Positions 42,097 through 50,208 of a stretch of 64,000 bases of DNA are shown one piece after another; positions within the stretch are counted from its first letter, which is position 1, and every line of letters begins with the position of its first letter. The stretch is from assembly GCF_019097845.1 (NCBI RefSeq), contig NZ_JAHRGM010000002.1, forward strand, positions 82,845 through 146,844, in the 5' to 3' direction. This DNA is from Sphingobium sp. AS12 (lineage in GTDB: Bacteria > Pseudomonadota > Alphaproteobacteria > Sphingomonadales > Sphingomonadaceae). A program made the translations under genes and the position numbers. Under the pieces are notes generated by a model that was not told the DNA's origin, ran no database searches, and saw nothing but the letters and a program-made list of their open reading frames with translations.

Positions 42097-42975
42097 ATGA
42101 CGGATATTCGGACGGTGGGCGTGATCGGCGCGGGGCAGATGGGCGCGGGGATCGCGCAGGTCGCGGCGCAGGCGGGCTATGATGTGATCCTGTCGGACGT
42201 CGATCTGCCGCGTGCGCAAAAGGGCCGCGACGGCATCATCCGCTTGCTGGCGCGGGGCGTGGAAAAGGGTAAGATCGCCCAGATCGACGCGGACGAGGCG
42301 ATTGCGCGGATCACCCCGGTGGGCGAGATCGCGCCGCTGTCCGGTGCGCAGCTGGTGATCGAGGCGGCGACCGAACGGGAGGAGGTCAAGCGCGCGATCT
42401 TCGCCAATGTCGGGCCGTTGCTGGCGGCGGACGCGATCCTGGCGACCAACACATCGTCCATTCCCATCACCCGTCTGGCACAGGCTGCGCCCGATGCAGG
42501 GCGCTTTGTCGGCGTGCATTTCTTCAACCCCGTGCCGGTGATGGTGCTGGTCGAGGTCATTCGTGGCCTTGCCACCACGCCCGAAACGGTCGCGGCGGTC
42601 GAAGGGTTTGCGGGCCGGATCGGCAAGACGGTGGTGCAGGCCTTCGATGCGCCGGGCTTCGTCGTCAACCGCATCCTGCTGCCGATGCTGAACGAGGCGG
42701 TGTTCGTGCTGGGCGAAGGCGTGGGCAGCGTGGTCGATATCGACATGGGCTGCAAGCTGGGCCTCAATCACCCCATGGGTCCGTTGACGCTGCTGGATTT
42801 TGTCGGGCTGGATACGGCGCTGGAAATCCTCAACGTGTTTCTCAGCACGACGGGTGATCCGAAATACCGCCCCGCGCCGCTGCTGGTCAAATATGTCGAA
42901 GCCGGCTGGTATGGTCGCAAGACCGGGCGCGGCTTTTATGATTATTCGGGCGCGGAGCCTGTGCCGACGCGGTGA
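42097..42975 (+). CDS. 3-hydroxybutyryl-CoA dehydrogenase
   Basis: A 292-residue 3-hydroxyacyl-CoA dehydrogenase. The NAD-binding [14 protein letters not shown] is at about residues 11-24, followed by [21 protein letters not shown], the catalytic His in [11 protein letters not shown] (about 142) and a C-terminal helical domain with [18 protein letters not shown]. It interconverts acetoacetyl-CoA and 3-hydroxybutyryl-CoA. The ATG at 42097 was preferred over one at 42079 because it begins the family N-terminus. It stands alone between the tol and psp clusters. Confidence 0.92.
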   Translation: MTDIRTVGVIGAGQMGAGIAQVAAQAGYDVILSDVDLPRAQKGRDGIIRLLARGVEKGKIAQIDADEAIARITPVGEIAPLSGAQLVIEAATEREEVKRAIFANVGPLLAADAILATNTSSIPITRLAQAAPDAGRFVGVHFFNPVPVMVLVEVIRGLATTPETVAAVEGFAGRIGKTVVQAFDAPGFVVNRILLPMLNEAVFVLGEGVGSVVDIDMGCKLGLNHPMGPLTLLDFVGLDTALEILNVFLSTTGDPKYRPAPLLVKYVEAGWYGRKTGRGFYDYSGAEPVPTR

Positions 42976-43000
42976 AGGGGCGGATTGCCCTCCATTTTTC

Positions 43001-43095
43001 CGTCATCCTGACGAAAGTCAGGATCCATTCGGCGCTCCGTCTGCGTGACGATCCGGCCTAGCGCCGAATGGATCCCAGCCTTCGCTGGGATGACG
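43001..43095. repeat. Composite REP-like inverted repeat (CGTCATCCTGAC...TGGGATGACG)
   Basis: The outer ends CGTCATCC and GGATGACG are inverted. Inner arms GGATCCATTCGGCGCT (43021-43036) and AGCGCCGAATGGATCC (43060-43075) are a perfect 16-bp inverted repeat. It lies between the hydroxyacyl-CoA dehydrogenase and pspF. The whole element could fold into a cruciform or act as a two-way terminator. Confidence 0.82.
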
Positions 43096-43117
43096 GCGGT
43101 GGGTGGATCGGACCTGC

Positions 43118-44140
43118 TTACCCCGCGCTCAGCCCATGTTTCTTCATGCAGTGCCTTAGCTGGTCGTAGGTCAGGCCCAGCCCCTTGGCGGTGGCGCGCT
43201 GGTTGTAGCGGTGGCGGTCGAGCGCGGCGCGGATGATCGCGGCTTCGTGCGCGTCGACGGCGGCTTTCAGGTCGCTGATGGTTTCGGTGGCGGGCGAGGG
43301 AGCAGGGGCGCTTGTGGGCGCGCTATCGGAAGGCGCGGCGGCGCTCGGCATCAGCGGTCTGGGTTTCCAGGGGGAGGCGAAGGGGTCGAAGGTCAGGCGG
43401 TCGATCGGCTTGCCCGGCTCGTCCCAGCGATAGACGGCGCGTTCCACCACGTTGCGCAGTTCGCGGACATTGCCGGGCCAGCTATGCGCCTCCAGCTGCG
43501 CGGCGCAGACGGCGGAAAAGCCGGGCCATTGCGGCCAGTTGAGTTCGGCCGCCATGCGCCGCCCGAAATGGTCGGCCAGCACCGGAATATCGCCCTCCCG
43601 CGCGCGCAAGGGCGGCAGGGTGATGACCTCGAAACTCAGGCGATCGAGCAGGTCGGGGCGGAAGCGTCCGGCTTCGGCGGCGGCGGGCAGATCGTCATTG
43701 GTCGCGGCCACGATCCGCACGTCCACACGCAGCGGCTTCGACGCGCCGATGCGGGTGACTTCGCCATATTCGACCACGCGCAGCAGCCGTTCCTGCGCCG
43801 CCATCGACAGCGTGCCCAGCTCGTCCAGAAACAATGTGCCGCCGTCTGCCTCCTCGAACCGGCCGGGGCGGGCGCGGTTGGCGCCGGTGAAGGCCCCTTG
43901 TTCATGGCCGAACAGTTCGGCCTCTATAAGGGTTTCGGGCAGGGCCGCGCAGTTCATGACGATCAGCGGCTCGCCCCACCGTGGGGAGAGGTGATGGAGC
44001 CGCTCGGCGATCAGCTCCTTGCCGGTCCCGCGCTCGCCGATCACCAGCACCGGGCGGTTGAGTTCGGCGGCGCGGCCCGCCAGCTCGACCGCGTCGAGAA
44101 AGGCAAAGGACTGGCCGACAAATTGGGTATTTTTCTCCAT
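43118..44140 (-). CDS. pspF: Phage-shock operon sigma-54 activator PspF
   Basis: A 340-residue AAA+ enhancer-binding protein with no N-terminal sensor domain, as in PspF. Walker A GERGTGKE (about residues 33-40), the sigma-54 contact loop GAFTGANRAR, Walker B GGTLFLDELG and the arginine region are present. A C-terminal Fis-type helix-turn-helix (QRATAKGLGLTYDQLRHCMK) ends it after a Ala/Pro-rich linker. It is divergent from the psp genes, and the sigma-54 promoter lies in the shared gap. In other bacteria PspA inhibits PspF. The ATG at 44140 gives the standard family N-terminus. Confidence 0.94.
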   Translation of the reverse strand: MEKNTQFVGQSFAFLDAVELAGRAAELNRPVLVIGERGTGKELIAERLHHLSPRWGEPLIVMNCAALPETLIEAELFGHEQGAFTGANRARPGRFEEADGGTLFLDELGTLSMAAQERLLRVVEYGEVTRIGASKPLRVDVRIVAATNDDLPAAAEAGRFRPDLLDRLSFEVITLPPLRAREGDIPVLADHFGRRMAAELNWPQWPGFSAVCAAQLEAHSWPGNVRELRNVVERAVYRWDEPGKPIDRLTFDPFASPWKPRPLMPSAAAPSDSAPTSAPAPSPATETISDLKAAVDAHEAAIIRAALDRHRYNQRATAKGLGLTYDQLRHCMKKHGLSAG

Positions 44141-44242
44141 ACCCCAACTTATGGTGAAATTTCCCACCTTTCGGCAAGAGATATTCTGGCACGGGCTTGG
44201 GAAAATCCCGCAAAAATGGCGCAAATTGGCGCTTTTTCGAAA

Positions 44243-44260
44243 TTGGCACGGCCCCTGCAA
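44243..44260 (+). promoter_or_regulatory. Sigma-54 promoter of the psp operon
   Basis: TTGGCACGGCCCCTGCAA carries the invariant GG (44245-44246) and GC (44257-44258) with exactly ten bases between, matching the -24/-12 consensus. It lies about 70 bp before the first small gene. The sequence between here and pspF (44141-44242) is AT-richer and would hold PspF upstream sites. Confidence 0.88.
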
Positions 44261-44327
44261 AGCTTAGGACAATCCGCACACACACAAGCGGAACGACACG
44301 AAGGCCAAGGTTCAGGGAGTTATCATC

Positions 44328-44501
44328 ATGGAAGAGAACAACAACAGCGTTCGCGAAATCGGCCAGCTGATGTCGGTTGCTTTGGCTGCCCTGCTGTTCG
44401 GATCGACCCTGATCCTGTCAGCAGTCGGCCCGGCCCGCGCCAGCGAAGCCCCGATGCTCGCCAGTCAGACGACCCCTGTGGCCCTGCGCTATCTGGCCTG
44501 A
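44328..44501 (+). CDS. 57-residue membrane protein, first gene of the psp operon
   Basis: ATG at 44328 follows GGGAG (44315-44319). The product has a polar start (MEENNNSVREIGQLM), one hydrophobic segment (about residues 15-34, SVALAALLFGSTLILSAVG) and a short tail (ARASEAPMLASQTTPVALRYLA). The segment followed by PARASEA could be a transmembrane anchor or a signal peptide cut after ARA. It lies between the sigma-54 promoter and pspA, so it should be induced with the operon. I do not recognise a characterised family. Confidence 0.78.
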   Translation: MEENNNSVREIGQLMSVALAALLFGSTLILSAVGPARASEAPMLASQTTPVALRYLA

Positions 44502-44542
44502 GGTCGCCGCCCCCAAAGAATAAAATAAGGAGTGAAGTTCAG

Positions 44543-45211
44543 ATGGGTATTTTCTCCCGCACCCGCGACATCATCGCCGCCAATGTCACCGACTTGCTCG
44601 ACAAGGCCGAAGACCCGGCAAAGATGATCCGCATGATCATCCTCGAAATGGAGGAAACCCTGGTCGAGGTGCGCGCCTCCGCCGCCCGCACCATCGCCGA
44701 CCAGAAGGAAATGCGCCGTCACATCGCCAAGCTGACCGCCTTGCAGGACAGCTGGACCGAGAAAGCGCAGCTGGCCTTGTCCAAGGACCGCGAGGACCTG
44801 GCCAAGGCGGCTCTGGTCGAGCGCCAGAAGGCGACCGACATGGCCGAGCATCTGTCCCACGAGATCGAGACGCTCGACGAAGCGCTCAAAGCGTCGGAAG
44901 AGGATATTTCCAAGCTACAGGGCAAGCTGCGCGAAGCCCGCGCCCGCCAGAACAGCCTGGTCACCCGGATGCAGAGTGCAGAAAACCGCCTGCGGGTGCG
45001 CGAAGCCTATGCCGGCGAGAAGGTGAACGAGGCGTTTGCGCGCTTCGACATGCTGGAAAGCCGGGTCGATCTGGCCGAAGGTCGCGCCGATGCCATGGCG
45101 CTGGGCGGCACGCCCAAGACGCTGGAGGAAGAGATTGCCGAGCTGAAGTCCGCCGACAAGGTGGACGCCGATCTCGCCGCTCTCAAGGCCAGCATGAATA
45201 AGGGAGTCTGA
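44543..45211 (+). CDS. pspA: Phage shock protein A (PspA/IM30 family)
   Basis: A 222-residue, almost wholly coiled-coil protein starting MGIFSRTRDIIAANVTDLLD with the amphipathic membrane helix, then DKAEDPAKMIRMIILEMEETL, the PspF-binding region. It protects damaged inner membrane and inhibits PspF when not membrane-bound. AAGGAG at 44526-44531 lies upstream of the ATG. It is followed by pspB after four bases. Confidence 0.96.
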   Translation: MGIFSRTRDIIAANVTDLLDKAEDPAKMIRMIILEMEETLVEVRASAARTIADQKEMRRHIAKLTALQDSWTEKAQLALSKDREDLAKAALVERQKATDMAEHLSHEIETLDEALKASEEDISKLQGKLREARARQNSLVTRMQSAENRLRVREAYAGEKVNEAFARFDMLESRVDLAEGRADAMALGGTPKTLEEEIAELKSADKVDADLAALKASMNKGV

Positions 45212-45215
45212 CGTC

Positions 45216-45497
45216 ATGGAGGACATATTCCTGCCCATCATGATCTGCGGCATGTTGTTCATCGGTATGCCCTGGCTGATCTTCCACTATGTCACCAAGT
45301 GGAAGCAGGCGCCCAAAATCACCGACGAGGATGAGAAGCTGCTGGATGAACTCCATCTTCTCGCCCGCCGTCTGGAGGAAAGGCTGGTGACGGTCGAAAG
45401 GATCGTCGCCGCCGACAACCCCGATTTCCGCCCGCGCCGCCCGGCACCCGATGCCGACCTGAGCGATGACGATTACAGCTTCGACCGGAGGAACTGA
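45216..45497 (+). CDS. pspB: Phage shock protein B
   Basis: A 93-residue protein: one N-terminal membrane segment (IFLPIMICGMLFIGMPWLIF), then a basic loop and a coiled coil (EKLLDELHLLARRLEERLVTVERI) with an acidic tail longer than in E. coli PspB (about 74 residues). With PspC it senses envelope stress and releases PspF from PspA. It is the first of five neighbouring proteins that share this layout. Confidence 0.93.
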   Translation: MEDIFLPIMICGMLFIGMPWLIFHYVTKWKQAPKITDEDEKLLDELHLLARRLEERLVTVERIVAADNPDFRPRRPAPDADLSDDDYSFDRRN

Positions 45498-45498
45498 G

Positions 45499-45879
45499 AT
45501 GACCGCCCGCCGCACCAAATTCTACCTCAACAAGGCCAATGGCAAATGGTCGGGCGTGTGCGCAGGCATCGCCGACTATAGCGGGATCGACGTCGTCTGG
45601 GTCCGTGTCGGCGCAGTGCTGATCACCCTGATGGGGGCCTTCCCCTGGACGCTGATCGCCTATTTCGCCGCCGTCTATTTCGCCGATGACAAGCCCAAGG
45701 GGCTCTATTCGGACCGGGATGACGAAAAATTCTGGCAGGGGGTGCGGACCAATCCGACCCGTTCCACCCGCGACGTCCGGTCCAAATTCCGCGACATCGA
45801 TCGCCGCCTGGCTGACATCGAAATCTATTATACCAGCCGCAACACGCGCCTGGCGGACGAAATCGACAGTCTACGCTGA
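45499..45879 (+). CDS. pspC: Phage shock protein C
   Basis: A 126-residue PspC-domain protein. The domain starts KFYLNKANGKWSGVCAGIADY and GIDVVWVRVGAVLITLMGAF, followed by a second hydrophobic stretch (WTLIAYFAAVYFA). The C-terminal part (about 75-126) is charged and helical with SKFRDIDRRLADIEIYYTS, like the tail of enterobacterial PspC. It starts one base after the pspB stop codon. Confidence 0.94.
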   Translation: MTARRTKFYLNKANGKWSGVCAGIADYSGIDVVWVRVGAVLITLMGAFPWTLIAYFAAVYFADDKPKGLYSDRDDEKFWQGVRTNPTRSTRDVRSKFRDIDRRLADIEIYYTSRNTRLADEIDSLR

Positions 45880-45930
45880 GCAGGTTTCGGGCTGAGCAGA
45901 TCCGGGGCAGACTAACAGGGAGTTAAACCC

Positions 45931-46221
45931 ATGAATTTCGGTGGACCTTTCTTCGTCCTGGCCATCATCGCCATGTCGACTTTGGGCTGGATGTTCACCA
46001 CCTGGGTCCGTGCCCGCCACGGTTACCCGGTGGAAAATGAATGGACCGGCACCGTTGATCGAACGGACGGCGACGCTGGTCGAAAAATCGACCTTCTGTC
46101 CGGCGAAAACGAAAAGCTGGTGGGCCGCATCAGCCGCCTGGAGGAGCGCATCGCCGTGCTGGAGAGGATCGCCACCGATCCTGCCGTCCGCACTGCGCGC
46201 GCCATAGAGGAACTGCGCTGA
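45931..46221 (+). CDS. PspB-like small membrane/coiled-coil protein 1
   Basis: A 96-residue protein with one membrane segment (FFVLAIIAMSTLGWMFTTWV), a polar linker and a coiled coil ending RLEERIAVLERIATDPA. The last part matches PspB (LEERLVTVERIVAADNP). It also shares GYPxEN after the membrane segment with the next gene. A strong AGGGAG site precedes the ATG, 51 bp after pspC. Its role in stress sensing is an inference from position and shape. Confidence 0.85.
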   Translation: MNFGGPFFVLAIIAMSTLGWMFTTWVRARHGYPVENEWTGTVDRTDGDAGRKIDLLSGENEKLVGRISRLEERIAVLERIATDPAVRTARAIEELR

Positions 46222-46245
46222 GCGCGGTGCAAGGGAGTAGAGATC

Positions 46246-46557
46246 ATGTTTCCATTTGCAGATTTCGCGCCGGTCGTCTTTGCCGTCGGATCGCTGGGGA
46301 TCATCGGCTGGGTGGTTACCACCTGGCTGCGCGTCAAAAATGGCTATCCGCTGGAAAATAGCTGGGGCAAACCCGTGTATCCGCAGAAGAATGAGGAAAT
46401 GGTCGAGCGGGTGAAGCTGCTCAGCCAGGAAAATGCCCAGCTGCGCGCCGAGATCGGATCGATGAAGGATCGGCTGGCCGTGGTCGAGCGGATCGTCACC
46501 GACGAAAGCCACCAGCTCAATCGCGAGATCGAACGGCTGCGCAGCCCGGCCAACTGA
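46246..46557 (+). CDS. PspB-like small membrane/coiled-coil protein 2
   Basis: A 103-residue protein. Membrane segment VVFAVGSLGIIGWVVTTWL is followed by KNGYPLENSW, closely similar to ARHGYPVENEW in the preceding protein. The coiled coil LLSQENAQLRAEIGSMKDRL leads to the shared AVVERIVTDES. It starts 24 bp after its neighbour behind AAGGGAG. The pair clearly arose by duplication. Confidence 0.85.
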   Translation: MFPFADFAPVVFAVGSLGIIGWVVTTWLRVKNGYPLENSWGKPVYPQKNEEMVERVKLLSQENAQLRAEIGSMKDRLAVVERIVTDESHQLNREIERLRSPAN

Positions 46558-46583
46558 GCGCGCGGCAAAAGGGAGAAAGCATC

Positions 46584-46835
46584 ATGAACCCGTTTGAAAT
46601 GGTCGTCGCCATCATCGCGATCACCGCCATCGCCAGCGTCCTGCGCGCCAAATATGGTGTCGTGCGCCGCGACAAGGGCGAAGAATTTATCGCGCGCGGT
46701 CCCGACCCGGAAGCCGAGCGGCTTCGCGCCGAGGTGAAAGCGCTCAAAGACCGCGTCGCGGTGCTGGAGCGCCTGGCCACCGACGGCAGCAGCGCGCTGG
46801 AGCGCGAGTTCGAGAAATTGCGGGACCGCGATTGA
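46584..46835 (+). CDS. PspB-like small membrane/coiled-coil protein 3
   Basis: An 83-residue protein. A short membrane segment (MVVAIIAITAIASVL) is followed by a basic loop (RAKYGVVRRDKG) and a coiled coil (ERLRAEVKALKDRVAVLERLATDG) with the shared VLERLATD motif. It starts 26 bp after the previous gene behind AGGGAG. It is closer in length to enterobacterial PspB than its neighbours are. Confidence 0.83.
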   Translation: MNPFEMVVAIIAITAIASVLRAKYGVVRRDKGEEFIARGPDPEAERLRAEVKALKDRVAVLERLATDGSSALEREFEKLRDRD

Positions 46836-46863
46836 ACGCGGCCCATTGGGCAGGGAGGCTATC

Positions 46864-47097
46864 ATGCAGGACCCCACTCTCTATCTGACGATCGCGCTGG
46901 CCGGGTTGGCTGGGCTCTCCATCGTCACCATGGCCACGTTACGCGGCTGGACCGGCTGGTTGGAGCTGAAGCGCGCGGAACTTGGCCATCGCAGCGAAGC
47001 GAGCGCGCCGCCATCGGCCGCCGCGCGGATCGAGGTCGCGGACTTGAAGGAACGCATCCGCAAGCTGGAAGCGATCGCGGCGGGCGTGGATTTGTAA
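46864..47097 (+). CDS. PspB-like small membrane/coiled-coil protein 4
   Basis: A 77-residue protein with a membrane segment (YLTIALAGLAGLSIVTMATL), a linker with an Ala/Ser/Pro patch and a short coiled coil (IEVADLKERIRKLEAIAAG). The C-terminal motif LKERIRKLEAIA is a weaker version of that in the other four. The ATG at 46864 follows GGGAGG; an upstream in-frame start at 46846 is less likely. It ends the psp series; sufE follows after 51 bp. Confidence 0.8.
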   Translation: MQDPTLYLTIALAGLAGLSIVTMATLRGWTGWLELKRAELGHRSEASAPPSAAARIEVADLKERIRKLEAIAAGVDL

Positions 47098-47148
47098 AAG
47101 ACCAAAAGGCAGGTTTCCCCCCGCGCAAATCCCCCTATATGGGCGGCC

Positions 47149-47565
47149 ATGACCGATCAGAGCGCCCTTGCCGACATTTACGATGAGTATGAATTTCTCG
47201 ACGCGGACGATCGTTATCGCCTGCTGATCGATCTGGGCCGGGCGCTGGAACCCATGCCCGATGCGCTCAAGACGGATGCGACGCTGGTGCGCGGCTGTTC
47301 GGCTGCGGTGTGGGTCTATCCGACGGTGCTGGAAGATGGACGGCTGCATTTCCTGGCCGACAGCAATGCCGCGATCACCAAGGGGATCATCGCGCTGGTG
47401 CTGCTGACCGTGCAGGACAAAAGCCCCGCGGCGATCGGCGGCGCGGACATAGAGGCGGCGCTGGCCCCGTTTGATCTCAAAAATCAGCTCAGTTCCAACC
47501 GGACCCAGGGCATCCCCAACATGATCGCCCTGATACGCGATACGGCGGCGCGCTACAGCGCCTGA
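47149..47565 (+). CDS. sufE: Cysteine desulfuration protein SufE
   Basis: A 138-residue SufE-fold protein. The active cysteine lies in LVRGCSAAVWVYP (about residue 44), and a late NRTQGIPNMIALIRDTA helix is typical. It accepts sulfur from SufS and passes it to the iron-sulfur assembly scaffold. No other suf genes are nearby. Confidence 0.9.
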   Translation: MTDQSALADIYDEYEFLDADDRYRLLIDLGRALEPMPDALKTDATLVRGCSAAVWVYPTVLEDGRLHFLADSNAAITKGIIALVLLTVQDKSPAAIGGADIEAALAPFDLKNQLSSNRTQGIPNMIALIRDTAARYSA

Positions 47566-47618
47566 GGGAAACCTGGATCAAGTTGCGGCGTTGAGTTTCC
47601 TGACAAGGAGATTCAATC

Positions 47619-48116
47619 ATGCGCCATTTCATCGCCATCGCAGCCATTGGCCTGCTCGCGGCCTGCTCGTCAGGCGACAAGGGGCCGACCCAGCGCGACA
47701 CGATCGGCCAGACGTGGAAATATGAGGCGGGGTCGGGCGGCAAGCCCAAACTGGCCTATATCGGCAGCGCCAACGCGGTCCAGACGATGACGGCGGCGGA
47801 TACCTTCGCAGTCCTGCTGGTCCAGCCGATGGACAATGGCGAGAAGAGCGTGACGGTGAAGCTGGTAGGCGCGCCGTTCCAGTGTGACCTGTCCGATTGC
47901 GCGGTCACCGCGATTGCCGATGGCGGCAGGCCTTTGCGCTGGAAGGGGCGGATGACCGACGCCAAGGACGGGATCGAGATATTGCCGTCGCAAAACGCCT
48001 ACGAGGCGATCGCTAAGGCGCAGACGGTCTCGGTCAATCTGGTCACGGGGCCGAAGGATCAGACCGCGCCTTTTGCTTTCAACGTCGCCGGGCTGGATTT
48101 GAAGAGCGCTTCATAA
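47619..48116 (+). CDS. Hypothetical lipoprotein
   Basis: A 165-residue protein with a lipoprotein signal: MRHFIAIAAIGLLAACSSGD, lipobox LAAC with Cys at about residue 16. The mature part is predicted beta-rich (AVQTMTAADTFAVLLVQ, VTVKLVGAPFQCDLSDC with a possible disulfide). I do not recognise the family. It has its own ribosome-binding site (AAGGAG) and stands 53 bp after sufE. Confidence 0.8.
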   Translation: MRHFIAIAAIGLLAACSSGDKGPTQRDTIGQTWKYEAGSGGKPKLAYIGSANAVQTMTAADTFAVLLVQPMDNGEKSVTVKLVGAPFQCDLSDCAVTAIADGGRPLRWKGRMTDAKDGIEILPSQNAYEAIAKAQTVSVNLVTGPKDQTAPFAFNVAGLDLKSAS

Positions 48117-48121
48117 ATCAT

Positions 48122-48195
48122 CGTCATCCTGACGAACGTCAGGATCCAGGGCCGTGTTGCGCCGCCCTGGATGCCGGATCAGTCCGGCATGACGG
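48122..48195. repeat. REP-like composite repeat (CGTCATCCTGACGAACG...CCGGCATGACGG)
   Basis: The left hairpin TCCTGACGAACGTCAGGA is followed by CCAGGGC/GCCCTGG arms and a right hairpin ATGCCGGATCAGTCCGGCAT. It begins five bases after the lipoprotein stop and ends before the ggt stop, so it separates convergent genes and may end both transcripts. Its first 12 bases are the same as those of 43001-43095. Confidence 0.8.
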
Positions 48196-48202
48196 TTAGG
48201 TT

Positions 48203-49921
48203 TCACTCCTGCAACGACACGCCGGGGCTGCGTGGGTCGGCGGCACCGATCCAGTGGCCGTCGGGCGCGCGTTCGGCGGCATTGGCTTTGAGGCCGAGGC
48301 GCGAGACGACGACCCGATGGCCGAGTTTTTCCAGCGGTGCCTGCATCGCCTCCAGCCCGGTGCCCTGTTCCAGCACCAGCCCGTCGCCGTTGAAGAAGAT
48401 CAGGCCCATCGCGATCGAATCCTGCGCCGACAGGCCCCAGTCGAAATGAGCGATCAGCGCCTTGGCCACTTGCATGATGATGGTCTTGCCGCCTGCCGCG
48501 CCGACGGTGAAGATCGGCATCCCCTTGGCGTCATATACGATGGTTGGGGACATGGAGGATAGCGGCCGCTTGCCCGGTCCCACCGCATTGGCGACCGGCG
48601 CGCCATCCTTTTGCGGCGTGAAGCTGAAATCGGTCAGTTCATTGTTCAATATCACGCCATTGGCGATCAGCTGGCTGCCGAAGAAGCTCTCGATGGTGGA
48701 AGTCCAGGCGGCGATGTCGCCATTACGGTCGATCGCGACGAAATGGCTGGTGCCGCTTTCGGGTTGCGGCAGAGACGCAGTGCGGGGCTGCGCGCCGGGC
48801 GGGGTGCCGGGCTGATAGTCGTTCAGCGCCTTATTGAGGCGGATGCTGGCGGAACGCTGCTTGAGATAGGCGGGGTCGATCAGGCCGCCGACCGGCACGG
48901 ACACGAAATCTGGATCGCCCAGCCATGTGCCGCGATCGGCATAGGCCAGCTGCATCGCTTCGCCGATCACATGCCAGGATCGCGGATCATCCTTGCCCCA
49001 AGCGCTAAGCGGGAAGCGCTCGACCATGCCCAATATCTGCAGCACCGTGACGCCGCCGGCGGACGCCGGACCCATGCCGCACACGGTATAGACGCGATAT
49101 TTGCCGCACACGGGTTTGCGCGGCTTTGCCTGATAGGCGGCGATGTCGCCTTCCGTCATCGGCACCGGGTTTTTGGGGGCGTTGGTGACCGCCTGCGCCA
49201 TCAGCCGGGCATTGTCGCCGGTGTAGAAGGCGTCCGGGCCTTCGGCGGCGATGCGTTTGAAGAGGGCCGCAAGCGGCGGGTTTTTCAGCATCGTGCCCAT
49301 CGGCGCAGGCTTGCCGTCGATCCAGAAATATTTTTGAATTTCGGGAAAGTCGGCCCAGACTCCTGCTACCGCCTTCATCGCCGTGTCGAGCCGCTGGCGC
49401 ACCTCGAAACCCTCTTCCGCCGCGCGGATCGCGGGCTGGAACAGGTCGGCCCAGGGCAGCTTGCCCCATTTTTTATGCGCGTCCCATGCCATGCGCAAAT
49501 TGCCCGGCACGCCCACCGAATAGCCGCCCGGCCAGGCGTTTCGGAAGGACAGGGGCTGGCCGTCCGGTCCCATGAAGCGGTCAGGCCGGGCGGCGGCAGG
49601 TGCGGTTTCGCGCCCGTCTATCGATTCCAGCACCCCGGTCTGCCCGTCATGGTGCATCAGAAAGCCGCCGCCGCCGATGCCGCTATTATGTGGCTCCACC
49701 ACGTTCAGCGTCAGCATCATCGCGATGGCGGCGTCGGTGGCGCTGCCGCCTTTGCGCAATATCTCCTGCCCCGCGGCGGCCGCGCGGGGATCGGCGGCGG
49801 AAACGGTGGCGTTGGTCGATACCGGTTCGCGCGCCATGGCGGGCAGCGGCAATGTGACGAGGAGGGCGAGAGGGGCCAGCAGGCCGAACGGACGGAAGAT
49901 CATGCCCGCTACCCTACGCAT
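48203..49921 (-). CDS. ggt: Gamma-glutamyltranspeptidase
   Basis: About 572 residues with an export signal (FGLLAPLALLVTLPLPAMA). The large subunit has STNATVSAADPRAAAAG and HNSGIGGGGFLMHHDG. The autocatalytic cleavage site and nucleophile Thr lie in ESGTSHFVAIDRNGDIAAWT (Thr at about residue 388). The small subunit carries the lid and PLSSMSPTIVYD. It hydrolyses gamma-glutamyl bonds such as those of glutathione in the periplasm. The start could be 49921 or 49903; both give signal peptides. The reading frame stays open to 50029. Confidence 0.92.
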   Translation of the reverse strand: MRRVAGMIFRPFGLLAPLALLVTLPLPAMAREPVSTNATVSAADPRAAAAGQEILRKGGSATDAAIAMMLTLNVVEPHNSGIGGGGFLMHHDGQTGVLESIDGRETAPAAARPDRFMGPDGQPLSFRNAWPGGYSVGVPGNLRMAWDAHKKWGKLPWADLFQPAIRAAEEGFEVRQRLDTAMKAVAGVWADFPEIQKYFWIDGKPAPMGTMLKNPPLAALFKRIAAEGPDAFYTGDNARLMAQAVTNAPKNPVPMTEGDIAAYQAKPRKPVCGKYRVYTVCGMGPASAGGVTVLQILGMVERFPLSAWGKDDPRSWHVIGEAMQLAYADRGTWLGDPDFVSVPVGGLIDPAYLKQRSASIRLNKALNDYQPGTPPGAQPRTASLPQPESGTSHFVAIDRNGDIAAWTSTIESFFGSQLIANGVILNNELTDFSFTPQKDGAPVANAVGPGKRPLSSMSPTIVYDAKGMPIFTVGAAGGKTIIMQVAKALIAHFDWGLSAQDSIAMGLIFFNGDGLVLEQGTGLEAMQAPLEKLGHRVVVSRLGLKANAAERAPDGHWIGAADPRSPGVSLQE

Positions 49922-50037
49922 TGCGTTGCCCGCTGCAACCCTTTGAGGATGCCAGTGGCGCGCTGGCAGATCCTGCATCATGAAATCCCTCCTCCCAGGG
50001 CAAAGGAATCGCCTATGACTTTGCGTCATCCCTCCAA

Positions 50038-50127
50038 CGTCATCCTGAATTTATTTCAGGATCCATCGTGCCTCAAAAGCTGTCGCTGGGGACGAGAAAT
50101 GGATGCTGAAACGAGTTCAGCATGACG
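50038..50127. repeat. REP-like composite repeat (CGTCATCCTGAAT...CAGCATGACG)
   Basis: CGTCATCCTGAATTTATTTCAGGATCCAT-type left hairpin and a GGATGCTGAAACGAGTTCAGCATGACG-type right hairpin bracket a spacer. The left arm starts with the same CGTCATCCTGA as the copies at 43001 and 48122. It is the most AT-rich copy. Confidence 0.75.
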
Positions 50128-50208
50128 AAGTAAAATGAGGTCCGGCTCATATGCGATAAGCCCTGCCTTGCAGGGGAGGATTTTTAGGGGATTCGACATT
50201 ATCGTCAC

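Noticed and set aside
43211..44542. The long in-frame extension upstream of pspA
   Set aside because: It runs antisense through pspF and through the sigma-54 promoter; pspA starts at 44543 with a normal MGIFSRTRD N-terminus and its own ribosome-binding site.
48611..50125. A 504-codon plus-strand frame opposite ggt
   Set aside because: It runs through a repeat and the ggt promoter region and has no recognisable domain.
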